This document shows, one piece after another, positions 52,088-59,282 of a stretch of DNA of 60,099 nucleotides; the stretch's first letter is position 1; each line of letters opens with the position of its first letter. Position numbers and translations under genes: made by a program. Source of the stretch: Propionibacteriaceae bacterium (GTDB taxonomy: Bacteria > Actinomycetota > Actinomycetes > Propionibacteriales > Propionibacteriaceae); the NCBI GenBank assembly GCA_030532575.1, contig JAUNKV010000015.1:1-60099 (forward strand). Direction: 5' to 3'. The notes under the pieces were generated by a model, which made no database searches, was not told where the DNA came from, and saw nothing but the letters and a program-made list of their open reading frames with translations.

Positions 52088-53443
52088 GTGACGAGACCTG
52101 ACCTGGAGTGCTTCGGCGACCAGGAATTCGAGGATTCCCTGGAGCCGATGCATCTGATCCGCAGGGCTGAGGCGGTGGCCCGGGCCGGTGGGCTCATGCT
52201 GGGCGCGGGCACCAGTGCGCTTCGGGTGCGGCAGCTCATGCGGCGCTGTGCCCTTGCGCTGGGGCTGACCCGGCTGGAGGCCTCCATCGGGTTCACCGAG
52301 CTCACCATGACGGTGGAACGTCGTGGGGTGTTTCGCACCATGGTCACCCAGGTGCGCCGTCCGGAGGTGAATGCGCACCGGATCGCCTTGCTGCAGCAGC
52401 TGTCCAACCGGATGCCGAAACAAATCACCGCCACCGAGCTGCATTCCCGGCTGGATGCCATCGAGCAGCAGCCGAGGCTGTACCCGGCCTGGCTGCGAGG
52501 GCTGCTCGTGGCCCTGGCCTGCGCTGCCATTGCCCTGCTGGCCGGGGGAGGGGTGCGTGAGGCCGTGACGGTGATCCCGGCTTCCGGGGCGGCCTACCTG
52601 ATGTTCCGGCGGCTCGGGAGGTGGCAGCTCAACCACCTGGCGGTCGTCGTGTCCTCAGCGTCGACGGCCTCCGCGGTCTACCTGCTGGGGGCGGCTGGGC
52701 TCACCTGGCTGTTGGGGGAGCCCAGCGGGAGGCTGGCGGCGGGTTTCGTCTGCGCCTCGATCTTCCTCATCCCGGGGTTCCCGCTGGTGACCGCAGGCAT
52801 GGATCTCACCCGGCTGGACCTCACGGCCGGGGTGACGCGCACCGCCTATGCCGCGATGATCCTGATCTCGATCACCATCGGGGTGTGGGTGGTGGCGAGG
52901 CTGGGTGGCGTGACGGCCTTCCCGGTCCCGGGTGCGCTCCTGGAGCCGCCCTGGCTGTGGCTGCTACGGGTGGGGGCCAGCTTCGTCGCCGTCTTCGGCT
53001 GGGCGTTCATGCTGAACTCGCCGTTGCGCACCGCCCTGGTCTCGGCGGTGATCGGGGTGGGAGGCAATGCCATCCGGTTGGCGATGACCGATGCCCAGGT
53101 GGCCGATCACGTCGCGGTGTTCACCGGGTGCGTGGTGATGGGGCTGGCCTGTGCCCTGCTGGGGCGGCTGTTCGGGGTGGAGAAGATCATCATGACAGTG
53201 CCGACCCTGCTGGTGATGGCTCCCGGTTCCTCGGCGCTGCGGACCCTGCTGTACTTCGACGCCGGTGACATCGGGCACGCCGTCGCCCAGGGGATCGCGA
53301 CGGTGCTCGGGGTGATCGCGATGGTGGCCGGGCTGGCGGCAGCCCGGATGCTGACCGACCCGGAGTGGATCTTCACCCGCGATGATCCCCCGGTGATTCG
53401 GGTGGGGGTGCCCCGGATGCGTAGGAAACCGCGCAGGCGGTGA
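52088..53443 (+). CDS. Threonine/serine exporter family protein (ThrE-like)
   Basis: A 451-residue membrane protein. The N-terminal ~135 residues match the cytosolic part of ThrE (RAEAVARAGGLMLGAGTSALRVRQLMRR, shown in part). Two blocks of about five TM helices each follow, corresponding to the DUF1212 and DUF3815 units. ThrE exports L-threonine and L-serine. The GTG at 52088 is likely leaderless. The C-terminus ends in a basic RMRRKPRRR tail. Confidence 0.88.
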   Translation: MTRPDLECFGDQEFEDSLEPMHLIRRAEAVARAGGLMLGAGTSALRVRQLMRRCALALGLTRLEASIGFTELTMTVERRGVFRTMVTQVRRPEVNAHRIALLQQLSNRMPKQITATELHSRLDAIEQQPRLYPAWLRGLLVALACAAIALLAGGGVREAVTVIPASGAAYLMFRRLGRWQLNHLAVVVSSASTASAVYLLGAAGLTWLLGEPSGRLAAGFVCASIFLIPGFPLVTAGMDLTRLDLTAGVTRTAYAAMILISITIGVWVVARLGGVTAFPVPGALLEPPWLWLLRVGASFVAVFGWAFMLNSPLRTALVSAVIGVGGNAIRLAMTDAQVADHVAVFTGCVVMGLACALLGRLFGVEKIIMTVPTLLVMAPGSSALRTLLYFDAGDIGHAVAQGIATVLGVIAMVAGLAAARMLTDPEWIFTRDDPPVIRVGVPRMRRKPRRR

Positions 53444-53548
53444 GCCCGGTCACGGCGGAGTTCAGCCCGCCAGGAGGTCAGCCCTGACGCAGTGGGGCGG
53501 GAGGACGAAGCCCGGGGGTGACGCATTCGGAAGGACGGCTCTTCGCGT

Positions 53549-53566
53549 CCCCCTGCTCCCAGGGGG
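53549..53566 (+). terminator. Short terminator-like hairpin after the ThrE-like gene
   Basis: CCCCCTG (53549-53555) and CAGGGGG (53560-53566) form a 7-bp stem with a 4-base loop, 106 bases after the stop. No T-run follows. It may end the transcript, or mark the left border of the IS cluster. Confidence 0.4.
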
Positions 53567-53701
53567 TCGGCAAAGTCGGGTGATGGTGGGGGTGGCTAGG
53601 GGGTTTGCTGGTGTGGGGTGTGTCGTTGGTGGGGGTGGCGTGGCCTGGTGGTGAGGATGGGTGGTGTCTAAACAGCCGTCTCACTGGAGGTCACGCCACC
53701 G

Positions 53702-54102
53702 ATGTCATCATCTCGTATCACCAGGTTGAAGCGCCAGTCGTTGGTGGATGTCTTCGCTGATGTTCCTGATCCCAGGGATGCTCGGGGTAGGCGGTACCGC
53801 CTCGATGTGATCCTGGCGTTGGCTGCCGCTGCGGTGCTGGCTGGTTGCCAGACACTGTTGGCAGTGTGGGAACACGTCTCCGACCTGGGGCGTGAGGCCC
53901 TGAGTGAACTCGGGCTGGGGCCAGGTCAGCAGGTCCCGTTCGAGTCAACGATCCGTCGGGTACTGGCTCGCATCGATGCTGATGACTTCGATGCCCGGTT
54001 GGCGTCCTGGCTCTCGCTACGGATCGGACAGATCGCTGGACGCCGCGTGATCGCTGTGGATGGCAAGACCATGCGGGGCAGCCGTGGCCAAGGGCCGGGA
54101 GT
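53702..54102 (+). pseudogene. ISAs1-family transposase, 5' fragment
   Basis: The first ~134 codons of an ISAs1-type transposase (VDVFADVPDPRDARGRRYRL and LAAAAVLAGCQTLLAVWEH, then VIAVDGKTMRGSRGQG with the start of the DDE domain). About two-thirds of the normal ~370 residues are missing. The reading frame runs into an IS256-type end at 54103. An ATG at 53702 follows a possible terminal region, but the element's left end was not identified. Confidence 0.85.
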
Positions 54103-54148
54103 GGGCCTGTCAATTTTTCTGTGTAAGCGGGGTTGTCATAGGTAGGGG
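54103..54148 (+). mobile_element. 46-bp scar of an IS256-family end
   Basis: The sequence from GGGCCTGTCA to GGTAGGGG is identical to the first 46 bases of the complete IS256-family element at 54720. It interrupts the ISAs1 transposase, and is itself interrupted at 54149 by an IS3-type element. The rest of this copy is not present. Confidence 0.85.
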
Positions 54149-54221
54149 TGGACTGCTACATGTTTCTCGGACAGTGGTGAAATTCCGAGTTCATTCGAAC
54201 ATGTGAGGTAAAATAGGTATC

Positions 54222-54509
54222 ATGTCAAGATCGAAGTACAGCGATGAGTTCAAGGGGCAGATCGTGGCAGAGGTGATCGAGAAGTCACGTCCGGTCAGCG
54301 AGGTCGCGAAAGCCTATGGGCTGGTCCCACAGACGGTGGGGAACTGGGTGAACACGTGGCGAAGGACCCACCCTGAGGATGGGGGCGAAGAACTCACGGC
54401 GGCACAGCTGGCCGAGTTCAAGAAGGTCAAGTCCCAGCTGCGTGAGGCCCAGATGGAGATCGAGTTCTTGAAAAAAGCAGCGGCCTTCTTCGCCCGGGAG
54501 TCCCGGTAG
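54222..54509 (+). CDS. IS3-family transposase OrfA
   Basis: A 95-residue OrfA with the HTH_Tnp_1 domain (SDEFKGQIVAEVIEK, SEVAKAYGLVPQTVGNWV) and a C-terminal leucine zipper region (LREAQMEIEFLKKA). A run of six A at 54471-54476 (LKK codons) is a possible -1 frameshift site for production of OrfAB, as is usual in IS3 elements. Confidence 0.85.
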   Translation: MSRSKYSDEFKGQIVAEVIEKSRPVSEVAKAYGLVPQTVGNWVNTWRRTHPEDGGEELTAAQLAEFKKVKSQLREAQMEIEFLKKAAAFFARESR

Positions 54510-54719
54510 CCGTCAAGTACGTCTACCTTCACCGCGAAGAAGGCAACTATCCGGTGTATCTGATGTGCAGGTGGGCCGGGGTGTCCAGGTCGGGCTATTA
54601 CGCCTGGCGTGGGAGGGGACTCTCCCAACAGGAGAAACGTCGTGAAGAACTCACCGTGCTGATCCGGCACTTCTTCGATCACGCGGGACAGGCCTACGGG
54701 TACCGACGCATCCACGCGT
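54476..54719 (+). pseudogene. IS3-family transposase OrfB, 5' fragment
   Basis: The -1 frame relative to OrfA, giving VKYVYLHREEGNYPVYLMCR and GVSRSGYYAWRGR and QAYGYRRIHAW, the HTH_21 region that precedes the DDE domain in IS3 OrfB. The frame is cut at 54719 by an IS256-type end. No catalytic domain remains, so this element cannot move by itself. Confidence 0.8.
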
Positions 54720-56162
54720 GGGCCTGTCAATTTTTCTGTGTAAGCGGGGTTGTCATAGGTAGGGGTTGATGCGGTCGGGGTAGGCGGTGGCGAGTTGTGC
54801 GAGGGCTTGTTTCCAGTTGGTGACGATCTGGCCTTGGACCAGACGGCCGGGTGCTCGCCGTTGGGTGGCGGGCTTGCCTCGTTCCTTTTCTCGTTCGAGG
54901 GCGCGTTTGTCCTCGATGGTGCAGATTGCCAGCCACAGCAGTTTCACGGCAGCGTCACTCGAGGGGAAGTGCCCGCGGTTCTTGGTGACTTTCCGGAGTT
55001 GGAAGTTCAGTGACTCGATGCTGTTGGTGGTGTAGATGACCTTGCGCAGCATCGGTGGGAACTGCAGGAAGGGGATGAACCGTTCCCACGAGTTGGTCCA
55101 GGTCGCCACGGTGGACGGGTACTTCTTCCCCAGTTCGGAGGCCTCGAACTCGGCCAGAGCATTCCTCGCGGTCTCTTCGTTGGGGGCGGTGTAGATGGGT
55201 TTGAGTGCCGCGGCGATCTTCTTGCGGTCCTGGTAGGCCACGAACCGCATCGCGGCCCGGATCAGGTGGACCACGCAGGTCTGGACCATCGAGTCCGGCC
55301 AGGTCGCCTCGATCGCCTCCGGGAGCCCCTTGAGGCCGTCGCAGCACACGATCAGCACGTCCCTGACGCCCCGGTTGGCCAGGTCCGCGCAGACGTGGGC
55401 CCAGAACGCGGATCCCTCGGTGTCTTGGACCCAGATGCCCAGCACGTGCTTGATCCCATCGAGGTCGACCCCCACAGCGATGTAGGCGGCACGGTTGAGG
55501 ACCTGGTTGTTCTCCCGGATCTTGATACGGATCGCATCGAGGTAGATCACAGGGTAGAACTCCTCCAGCGGCCGGGACTGCCAGACCAGGACCTCCTCAC
55601 TGACCGCGTCGGTGATGTTGGAGATCGTTTCATGAGACAGGTCCGTGCCGATCGTGCTCGCCAGGTGGTGTTGGATGTCCCGGATCGTCATCCCGCCCGC
55701 GTAGAGGCTGATGATCATGTCATCAAGGCCGCCCAGGCGCCGCTGGCCCTTGGGAACCAGACGCGGGATGAACGACCCGCCCCGGTCCCGAGGGACGTCC
55801 AGCTCGATCGGTCCGACCTCGGAATCCACGGTCTTGGACGTGGTGCCGTTGCGGGAGTTCCCACTGCCGCGGCCCTCCACGGCGTGCTTGTCATAGCCCA
55901 GGTGAGTGGTCAACTCCGCCCGCAGACCATGCTCCAAGGCGGCTTTGACCAGCGCAGGCAGGAATCCGCCGTCACCGGTGAGCTCGACACTGCCCGCGTC
56001 GATCTGAGCGAACAGGGCATCCAGCTTCCCCGAAGCCTTCAGCTGCTCGACCAGATCCCGGCCAGTGAGCTCCCCACCCACAGCCTGCTTCTTCTTGTTG
56101 GTCATGGTCATGATTCTTACCGTTCCTCTCAGTACGGCTTACACAGACCATCTGACACCCCC
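54720..56162 (-). mobile_element. Complete IS256-family insertion sequence
   Basis: A 1443-bp element with imperfect terminal inverted repeats: left GGGCCTGTCA (then AATTTTTCTGTGTAAGC) and right GGGGGTGTCA (then GATGGTCTGTGTAAGC), both on the inward strand. It encodes one intact transposase. The flanks (left TCCACGCGT, right AGCACGCAA) do not form a direct target duplication, so a deletion or recombination has replaced one side. The right end lies exactly at the edge of a repeat copy of the immunity array. Confidence 0.85.
54753..56111 (-). CDS. IS256-family transposase (Mutator-like)
   Basis: A 452-residue DDE transposase. The core motifs are visible: VIYLDAIRIKIR (first Asp), DVLIVCCDGLKGLPEAI (second Asp) and the catalytic Glu in the LAEFEASELG helix; the end IRAAMRFV and NSIESLNFQLRKVTKNRG fit the family. 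Full length, no frameshift, so likely functional. The ATG has a GTTCCTCT-complement (AGAGGAAC) ribosome binding site on the minus strand. Confidence 0.93.
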   Translation of the reverse strand: MTMTNKKKQAVGGELTGRDLVEQLKASGKLDALFAQIDAGSVELTGDGGFLPALVKAALEHGLRAELTTHLGYDKHAVEGRGSGNSRNGTTSKTVDSEVGPIELDVPRDRGGSFIPRLVPKGQRRLGGLDDMIISLYAGGMTIRDIQHHLASTIGTDLSHETISNITDAVSEEVLVWQSRPLEEFYPVIYLDAIRIKIRENNQVLNRAAYIAVGVDLDGIKHVLGIWVQDTEGSAFWAHVCADLANRGVRDVLIVCCDGLKGLPEAIEATWPDSMVQTCVVHLIRAAMRFVAYQDRKKIAAALKPIYTAPNEETARNALAEFEASELGKKYPSTVATWTNSWERFIPFLQFPPMLRKVIYTTNSIESLNFQLRKVTKNRGHFPSSDAAVKLLWLAICTIEDKRALEREKERGKPATQRRAPGRLVQGQIVTNWKQALAQLATAYPDRINPYL

Positions 56163-56537
56163 AGCACGCAACACCCTTCCTCACTTCCTCCACCTTGATA
56201 TTCTGCGCCTGAGACCCGCGAAAGTCGAGGCCACCATACTCGACAAGGCCGTCACACCAACTACCACCCCAGCCTTCGAGTCCGTGATCCCAGCCCACAC
56301 AAGAACACCAAACACAAGAAGATACAAGCCAACCGTGATCAACGGCCCAAGCCAACGATCCCGCGCAACACGACGATCAACAGCCTGTGCCATCTTCTCA
56401 ACACATTCCAAGTTGATATCAGGCGCTTCTTCCTTCCGCAAGAGCCTAAGAATCCACTCCACAGACTCATCAGTAGGGATATCCCCACTTTTAGGACGAG
56501 GCTTCCCATAGACACATTCTTCCCAATCCCACAAACT
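56163..56537 (-). repeat. Direct repeat copy A (C-terminal half of immunity-like gene 1 and its 3' flank)
   Basis: These 375 bases match 57039-57413 with about three mismatches. The repeat covers the shared C-terminal half of two immunity-like genes and their short 3' flank. It is cut on its left side at 56163 by the IS256 element. This indicates a very recent duplication or gene conversion. Confidence 0.9.
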
Positions 56538-56774
56538 GATAAATCTTCTCGCCCCAGGAGGAGAATAGAAAACACTCCACCCACCATCGCTGACCGCAGC
56601 CCACACTCTCCCAACAGGTGTGGCAGCCGCATACGCATGATGATCCCTGCGAACCCCCTTCAGCGGCACCTCACTCAAGGGCGTTCCCTGACTTTCCAAC
56701 ACCTCTCCCAGAAGTTTCACAGAATCGCAAGGAAATGTCGAAGCAGTATCATACCAAGCCACAATCAAACCCAC
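56181..56774 (-). CDS. Immunity-like two-TM protein 1
   Basis: A 197-residue protein. N-terminal soluble domain (WYDTAS, then RLLGEVLE-type helix and GGWSVFYSPPGARRFISLWDWEE, parts shown), a conserved linker (DESVEWILRLLRKEE, VDRRVARDRWLGP) and two C-terminal TM helices (LITVGLYLLVFGVLVWAG and VVVGVTALSSMVASTFAG). Starts are GTG at 56774 or 56762. C-terminal ~120 residues are almost identical to protein 2, while the N-terminal half differs. Immunity to a membrane-active toxin is inferred from context and paralogy only. Confidence 0.7.
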   Translation of the reverse strand: MGLIVAWYDTASTFPCDSVKLLGEVLESQGTPLSEVPLKGVRRDHHAYAAATPVGRVWAAVSDGGWSVFYSPPGARRFISLWDWEECVYGKPRPKSGDIPTDESVEWILRLLRKEEAPDINLECVEKMAQAVDRRVARDRWLGPLITVGLYLLVFGVLVWAGITDSKAGVVVGVTALSSMVASTFAGLRRRISRWRK

Positions 56775-56786
56775 TATTCTACTGCC

Positions 56787-57050
56787 CTAAACAGGGATTT
56801 CTTCGAGCTCATCTCTAGGAAGCGCTCTACGTGGCGGCGGATAGAGAGGTGAGTAGCCTGCTTCAGTGTCCGGCATGGCACGCCGCGGAATGCCCGGCGT
56901 GGGGGCTTCGATACCGCTGCTACGGCGTGGCTCGATGAGTTCTCGACGTGGGGCCATCCCGGTTGGCAGTTCTGGGGCTGAGGGCCTTGGCAACAAATCA
57001 CTAGCACCAGTGCAACCCGGAAGAAGCATGAGCGAAGCAGCACGCAACAC
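56787..57050 (-). pseudogene. Orphan copy of the PRRA(M/L)P toxin-like tail, 1
   Basis: An 87-codon frame whose last ~55 residues (GMAPRRELIEPRRSSGIEA, then PRRAMPDTEAGYSPL and PPPRRALPRDELEE) closely match the C-terminal tail of the gene at 59283-60099 (VPRRALPEEAF, MPRRSSGEEAF, VPRRAMPQPEPRRALQ). It starts with GTG just inside the 3' flank of immunity-like gene 2. It has no upstream toxin body, so it looks like a displaced toxin C-terminus. It could also be translated as a small protein. Confidence 0.55.
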
Positions 57051-57413
57051 CCTCCTTCACTTCCTCCACCTTGATATTCTGCCCCTGAGACCCGCGAAAG
57101 TCGAGGCCACCATACTCGACAAGGCCGTCACACCAACTACCACCCCAGCCTTCGAGTCCGTGATCCCAGCCCACACAAGAACACCAAACACAAGAAGATA
57201 CAAGCCAACCGTGATCAACGGCCCAAGCCAACGATCCCGCGCAACACGACGATCAACAGCCTGTGCCATCTTCTCAACACATTCCAAGTTGATATCAGGC
57301 GCTTCTTCCTTCCGCAAGAGCCTAAGAATCCACTCCACAGACTCATCAGTAGGGATATCCCCACTTTTAGGACGAGGCTTCCCATAGACACATTCTTCCC
57401 AATCCCACAAACT
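57039..57413 (-). repeat. Direct repeat copy B (C-terminal half of immunity-like gene 2 and its 3' flank)
   Basis: Matches 56163-56537 with about three mismatches at a constant offset of 876 bases. Unlike copy A the sequence left of it (toward 57000) continues naturally into tail copy 1. Supports duplication of a tail-immunity unit. Confidence 0.9.
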
Positions 57414-57650
57414 AATAAACCCGCGCGCACCCACAGGAGAATAGAACACGTTCCACCCACCCGAACCAGCTGCTACACCAATCCTGCCAATCGGAGCGGA
57501 AGCCATATAGGTGCGATAGTTTTTCTTCTTGTTCCCCAAAACGACTTCTCTCAAAGGCGTCTTTTGCCTTTCCAGTTCCTCTCCAAGGCGCTTGATTGCG
57601 CTGCTCGGAGCTATGGGAGCAGTGTCATACCAATCCACAGCCAACTCCAC
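57057..57650 (-). CDS. Immunity-like two-TM protein 2
   Basis: A 197-residue paralogue of protein 1. The GTG at 57650 has an upstream GGAAAG ribosome binding site. N-terminal half (WYDTAPIAPSSAIKRLGEE; GNKKKNYRTYMASAP) differs strongly from protein 1, but from FISLWDWEE to the end the two are nearly identical, including both TM helices. Such a mosaic is expected when variable specificity domains sit on a common membrane anchor (inference). Confidence 0.7.
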   Translation of the reverse strand: MELAVDWYDTAPIAPSSAIKRLGEELERQKTPLREVVLGNKKKNYRTYMASAPIGRIGVAAGSGGWNVFYSPVGARGFISLWDWEECVYGKPRPKSGDIPTDESVEWILRLLRKEEAPDINLECVEKMAQAVDRRVARDRWLGPLITVGLYLLVFGVLVWAGITDSKAGVVVGVTALSSMVASTFAGLRGRISRWRK

Positions 57651-57658
57651 CTTTCCAT

Positions 57659-57874
57659 CTAAATGGACACTTCTTCGAGCACATCACCAGGGAGCGCTCT
57701 GCGTGGCGGCGGGTAGAGGGGTGAGTACCCTGCTTCAGTGTCCGGCATGGCACGGCGCGGAATGCCAGGAGTGGGGGCTTCGATGCCGCTGCTGCGACAT
57801 GGCTCGATGAGTCCTTGACCTGGGCCAACCTGGCTGACACTCCTCACCTGACACTTGAAGTAAACCCCCATCAC
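57659..57874 (-). pseudogene. Orphan copy of the PRRA(M/L)P toxin-like tail, 2
   Basis: A 71-codon frame matching tail copy 1 (~85-90% over 57671-57832 vs 56799-56960): EPCRSSGIEAPTPGIPRRAM, then SPLYPPPRRALPGDVLEE. Its GTG start overlaps the stop of immunity-like gene 3 (GTGA), so translation by coupling is possible. It carries an Arg-to-Cys change in one PRR unit. Interpreted as a displaced toxin C-terminus. Confidence 0.55.
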
Positions 57875-58461
57875 TGTCGCCCCTCAAATTTTCTTCGAAT
57901 TCTCAAGTAAACCGGCTTGAAGGTCGCGACGAGTAAACTCAACAACAACGTCATAGACGTAATACCAGTCATCGTAAGACCAGAATGAAGGAAACTCACA
58001 AACAGGCCAACCGCAATGACATACCCCCCCAAGAACAGCAAAGGAGTGAGCCAACGATCCCGCGCAACGCGACGATCATATCTCCGAATCACAGCTTCGA
58101 CACAGACCAAGTCAATCTCAGGAGAATTTCTTCTCTCCAGGAACCCTAAAACCCAGTCCACAGACTCATCCAACGGCAGCTCAATATTCCCCGGCTGAGG
58201 CTTACCATATTTACACTCCTCCCAGTCCCACAGACTGATGAACCTTTGAGCCCCCGGTGGCGAAAAATAGACGCTCCATTTTCCCTCAAGAACCGCAACC
58301 CACACCCTCCCCACAGCAGTGCTTGCCCCGTAAGCACGATGCTCCTCTCGAGGATTGTTCAACGACAGCTCCCTAAGAGGCGTCCCTTGAGCTTCCAAAA
58401 CATTTCCCAAGTGCAGCACAGCCTCATCAGGCTGCACGGGAGAGCTATCATACCAAGCCAC
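57871..58461 (-). CDS. Immunity-like two-TM protein 3
   Basis: A 196-residue paralogue of proteins 1 and 2 (about 40-50% by eye): AWYDSSPVQPDEAVLHLGNV, SVYFSPPGAQRFISLWDWEE, DESVDWVLGFLERR, and two TM helices (PLLFLGGYVIAVGLFVSFL and SMTLLLSLLVATFKPVYL). Start is GTG at 58461. It lacks the recent conversion with 1 and 2. There is no tail copy on its upstream side; the gap to protein 4 is 91 bases. Confidence 0.7.
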   Translation of the reverse strand: MAWYDSSPVQPDEAVLHLGNVLEAQGTPLRELSLNNPREEHRAYGASTAVGRVWVAVLEGKWSVYFSPPGAQRFISLWDWEECKYGKPQPGNIELPLDESVDWVLGFLERRNSPEIDLVCVEAVIRRYDRRVARDRWLTPLLFLGGYVIAVGLFVSFLHSGLTMTGITSMTLLLSLLVATFKPVYLRIRRKFEGRQ

Positions 58462-58552
58462 GCTTCCCCCCTAACAGCGAATGAGCCAAAACAAGAAATA
58501 CATTGACAAGGTACCGCAAATACCCTTCTTGAACTTCAGAATTTTCCAGCTA

Positions 58553-59155
58553 TCACGACTCATCAGACGCCCCAAACTTCCGTTGCTTTTTCCTCCATCG
58601 GCTAATTCGCCAGGCCGTTCCCAAGCCAGCAAATACAGCCGCCAAGGCCGAAATAAGCGCTATTGTCGCGACAGCAGAGTTTGTCAAAATTTTACCTACA
58701 ACCAAAACCGCCAAGCAGGCCAGTACGCCAAACGCCACCAAGAGGCCTTGCCACATGGAAGGATGGGGATCCGAAGAACGGCTCTCAACAATTCGATCCA
58801 GCTCCCCGACATCAATTTGAGGGACTTGCCCCGATACAAGAAGCTCGCGGAGCCAGTTTGCAGAAGCCCCCTCAGAAGCTCCATACCCCCATGCGCGTTG
58901 CCCATGATGATACGTAAGCCAATCATTGCAAGTAGCGAAAAAATCGGCACCGGGCAGGGCCAACGACAGCACCCATTCCGACCCATCATATTCAGCCAAT
59001 ATCCTTCCGATACAAGACCAAGCAGCATATCGAGGCCACAGGTCAACTCCTTCTCGACGTTCAAGCTCAATGAAAGGAGTGCCTTGCCTGCCAAGCTCAT
59101 CCTGAAGCTCACGAAGAGGCCTCGCAGCCCGCCTCAAATAGAACTCTTTAGACAT
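58553..59155 (-). CDS. Immunity-like two-TM protein 4 (next to the toxin-like gene)
   Basis: A 200-residue protein, the most divergent of the four: QDELGRQGTPFIELERREG, GRILAEYDGSEWVLSLALPG, then two TM helices (GLLVAFGVLACLAVLVVG and VATIALISALAAVFAGLG) and a basic WRISRWRKKQRKFG tail. The shared order (GTPxxEL, GRIxxxxxxxxW, two C-terminal TMs, RISRWRK) links it to the others. ATG at 59155 follows GGAGGG. It lies 127 bases after the toxin-like gene, so it should be the cognate immunity partner if the system is toxin-immunity. Confidence 0.7.
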   Translation of the reverse strand: MSKEFYLRRAARPLRELQDELGRQGTPFIELERREGVDLWPRYAAWSCIGRILAEYDGSEWVLSLALPGADFFATCNDWLTYHHGQRAWGYGASEGASANWLRELLVSGQVPQIDVGELDRIVESRSSDPHPSMWQGLLVAFGVLACLAVLVVGKILTNSAVATIALISALAAVFAGLGTAWRISRWRKKQRKFGASDES

Positions 59156-59282
59156 CAAAATACCCTCCGGGCCACCTGGACACAAACTCTCACATCACCT
59201 TCTTTGAAATCACTGATTCCTGACTCGAACCACCAACACTCCAGCCCGCCCTTCCCAGCCCTCAGAACCCGAGGAAAACCTT

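Larger units (their letters stand above)
54149..54719 (+). mobile_element. IS3-family element, truncated at its right end
   Basis: Starts TGGACTGCTACATGTTTCTC, a plausible left terminal repeat, directly after the IS256 scar. It contains a complete OrfA and the first ~80 codons of OrfB, then stops at the left end of the complete IS256 element. The right half is absent from the window. Confidence 0.8.

Noticed and set aside
49825-52530. A 901-codon minus-strand frame over the GH112 and ThrE genes
   Set aside because: It spans two convincing plus-strand genes; the His/Gly/Arg-rich composition is typical of a shadow frame.
54554-54769. IS3 OrfB reading on through the IS256 end as a fusion protein
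   Set aside because: The frame continues only ~17 codons into IS256 sequence with no meaning; treated as a truncated pseudogene.
55266-56198. A 310-codon plus-strand frame over the IS256 transposase
   Set aside because: Antisense to an intact transposase with all catalytic motifs.
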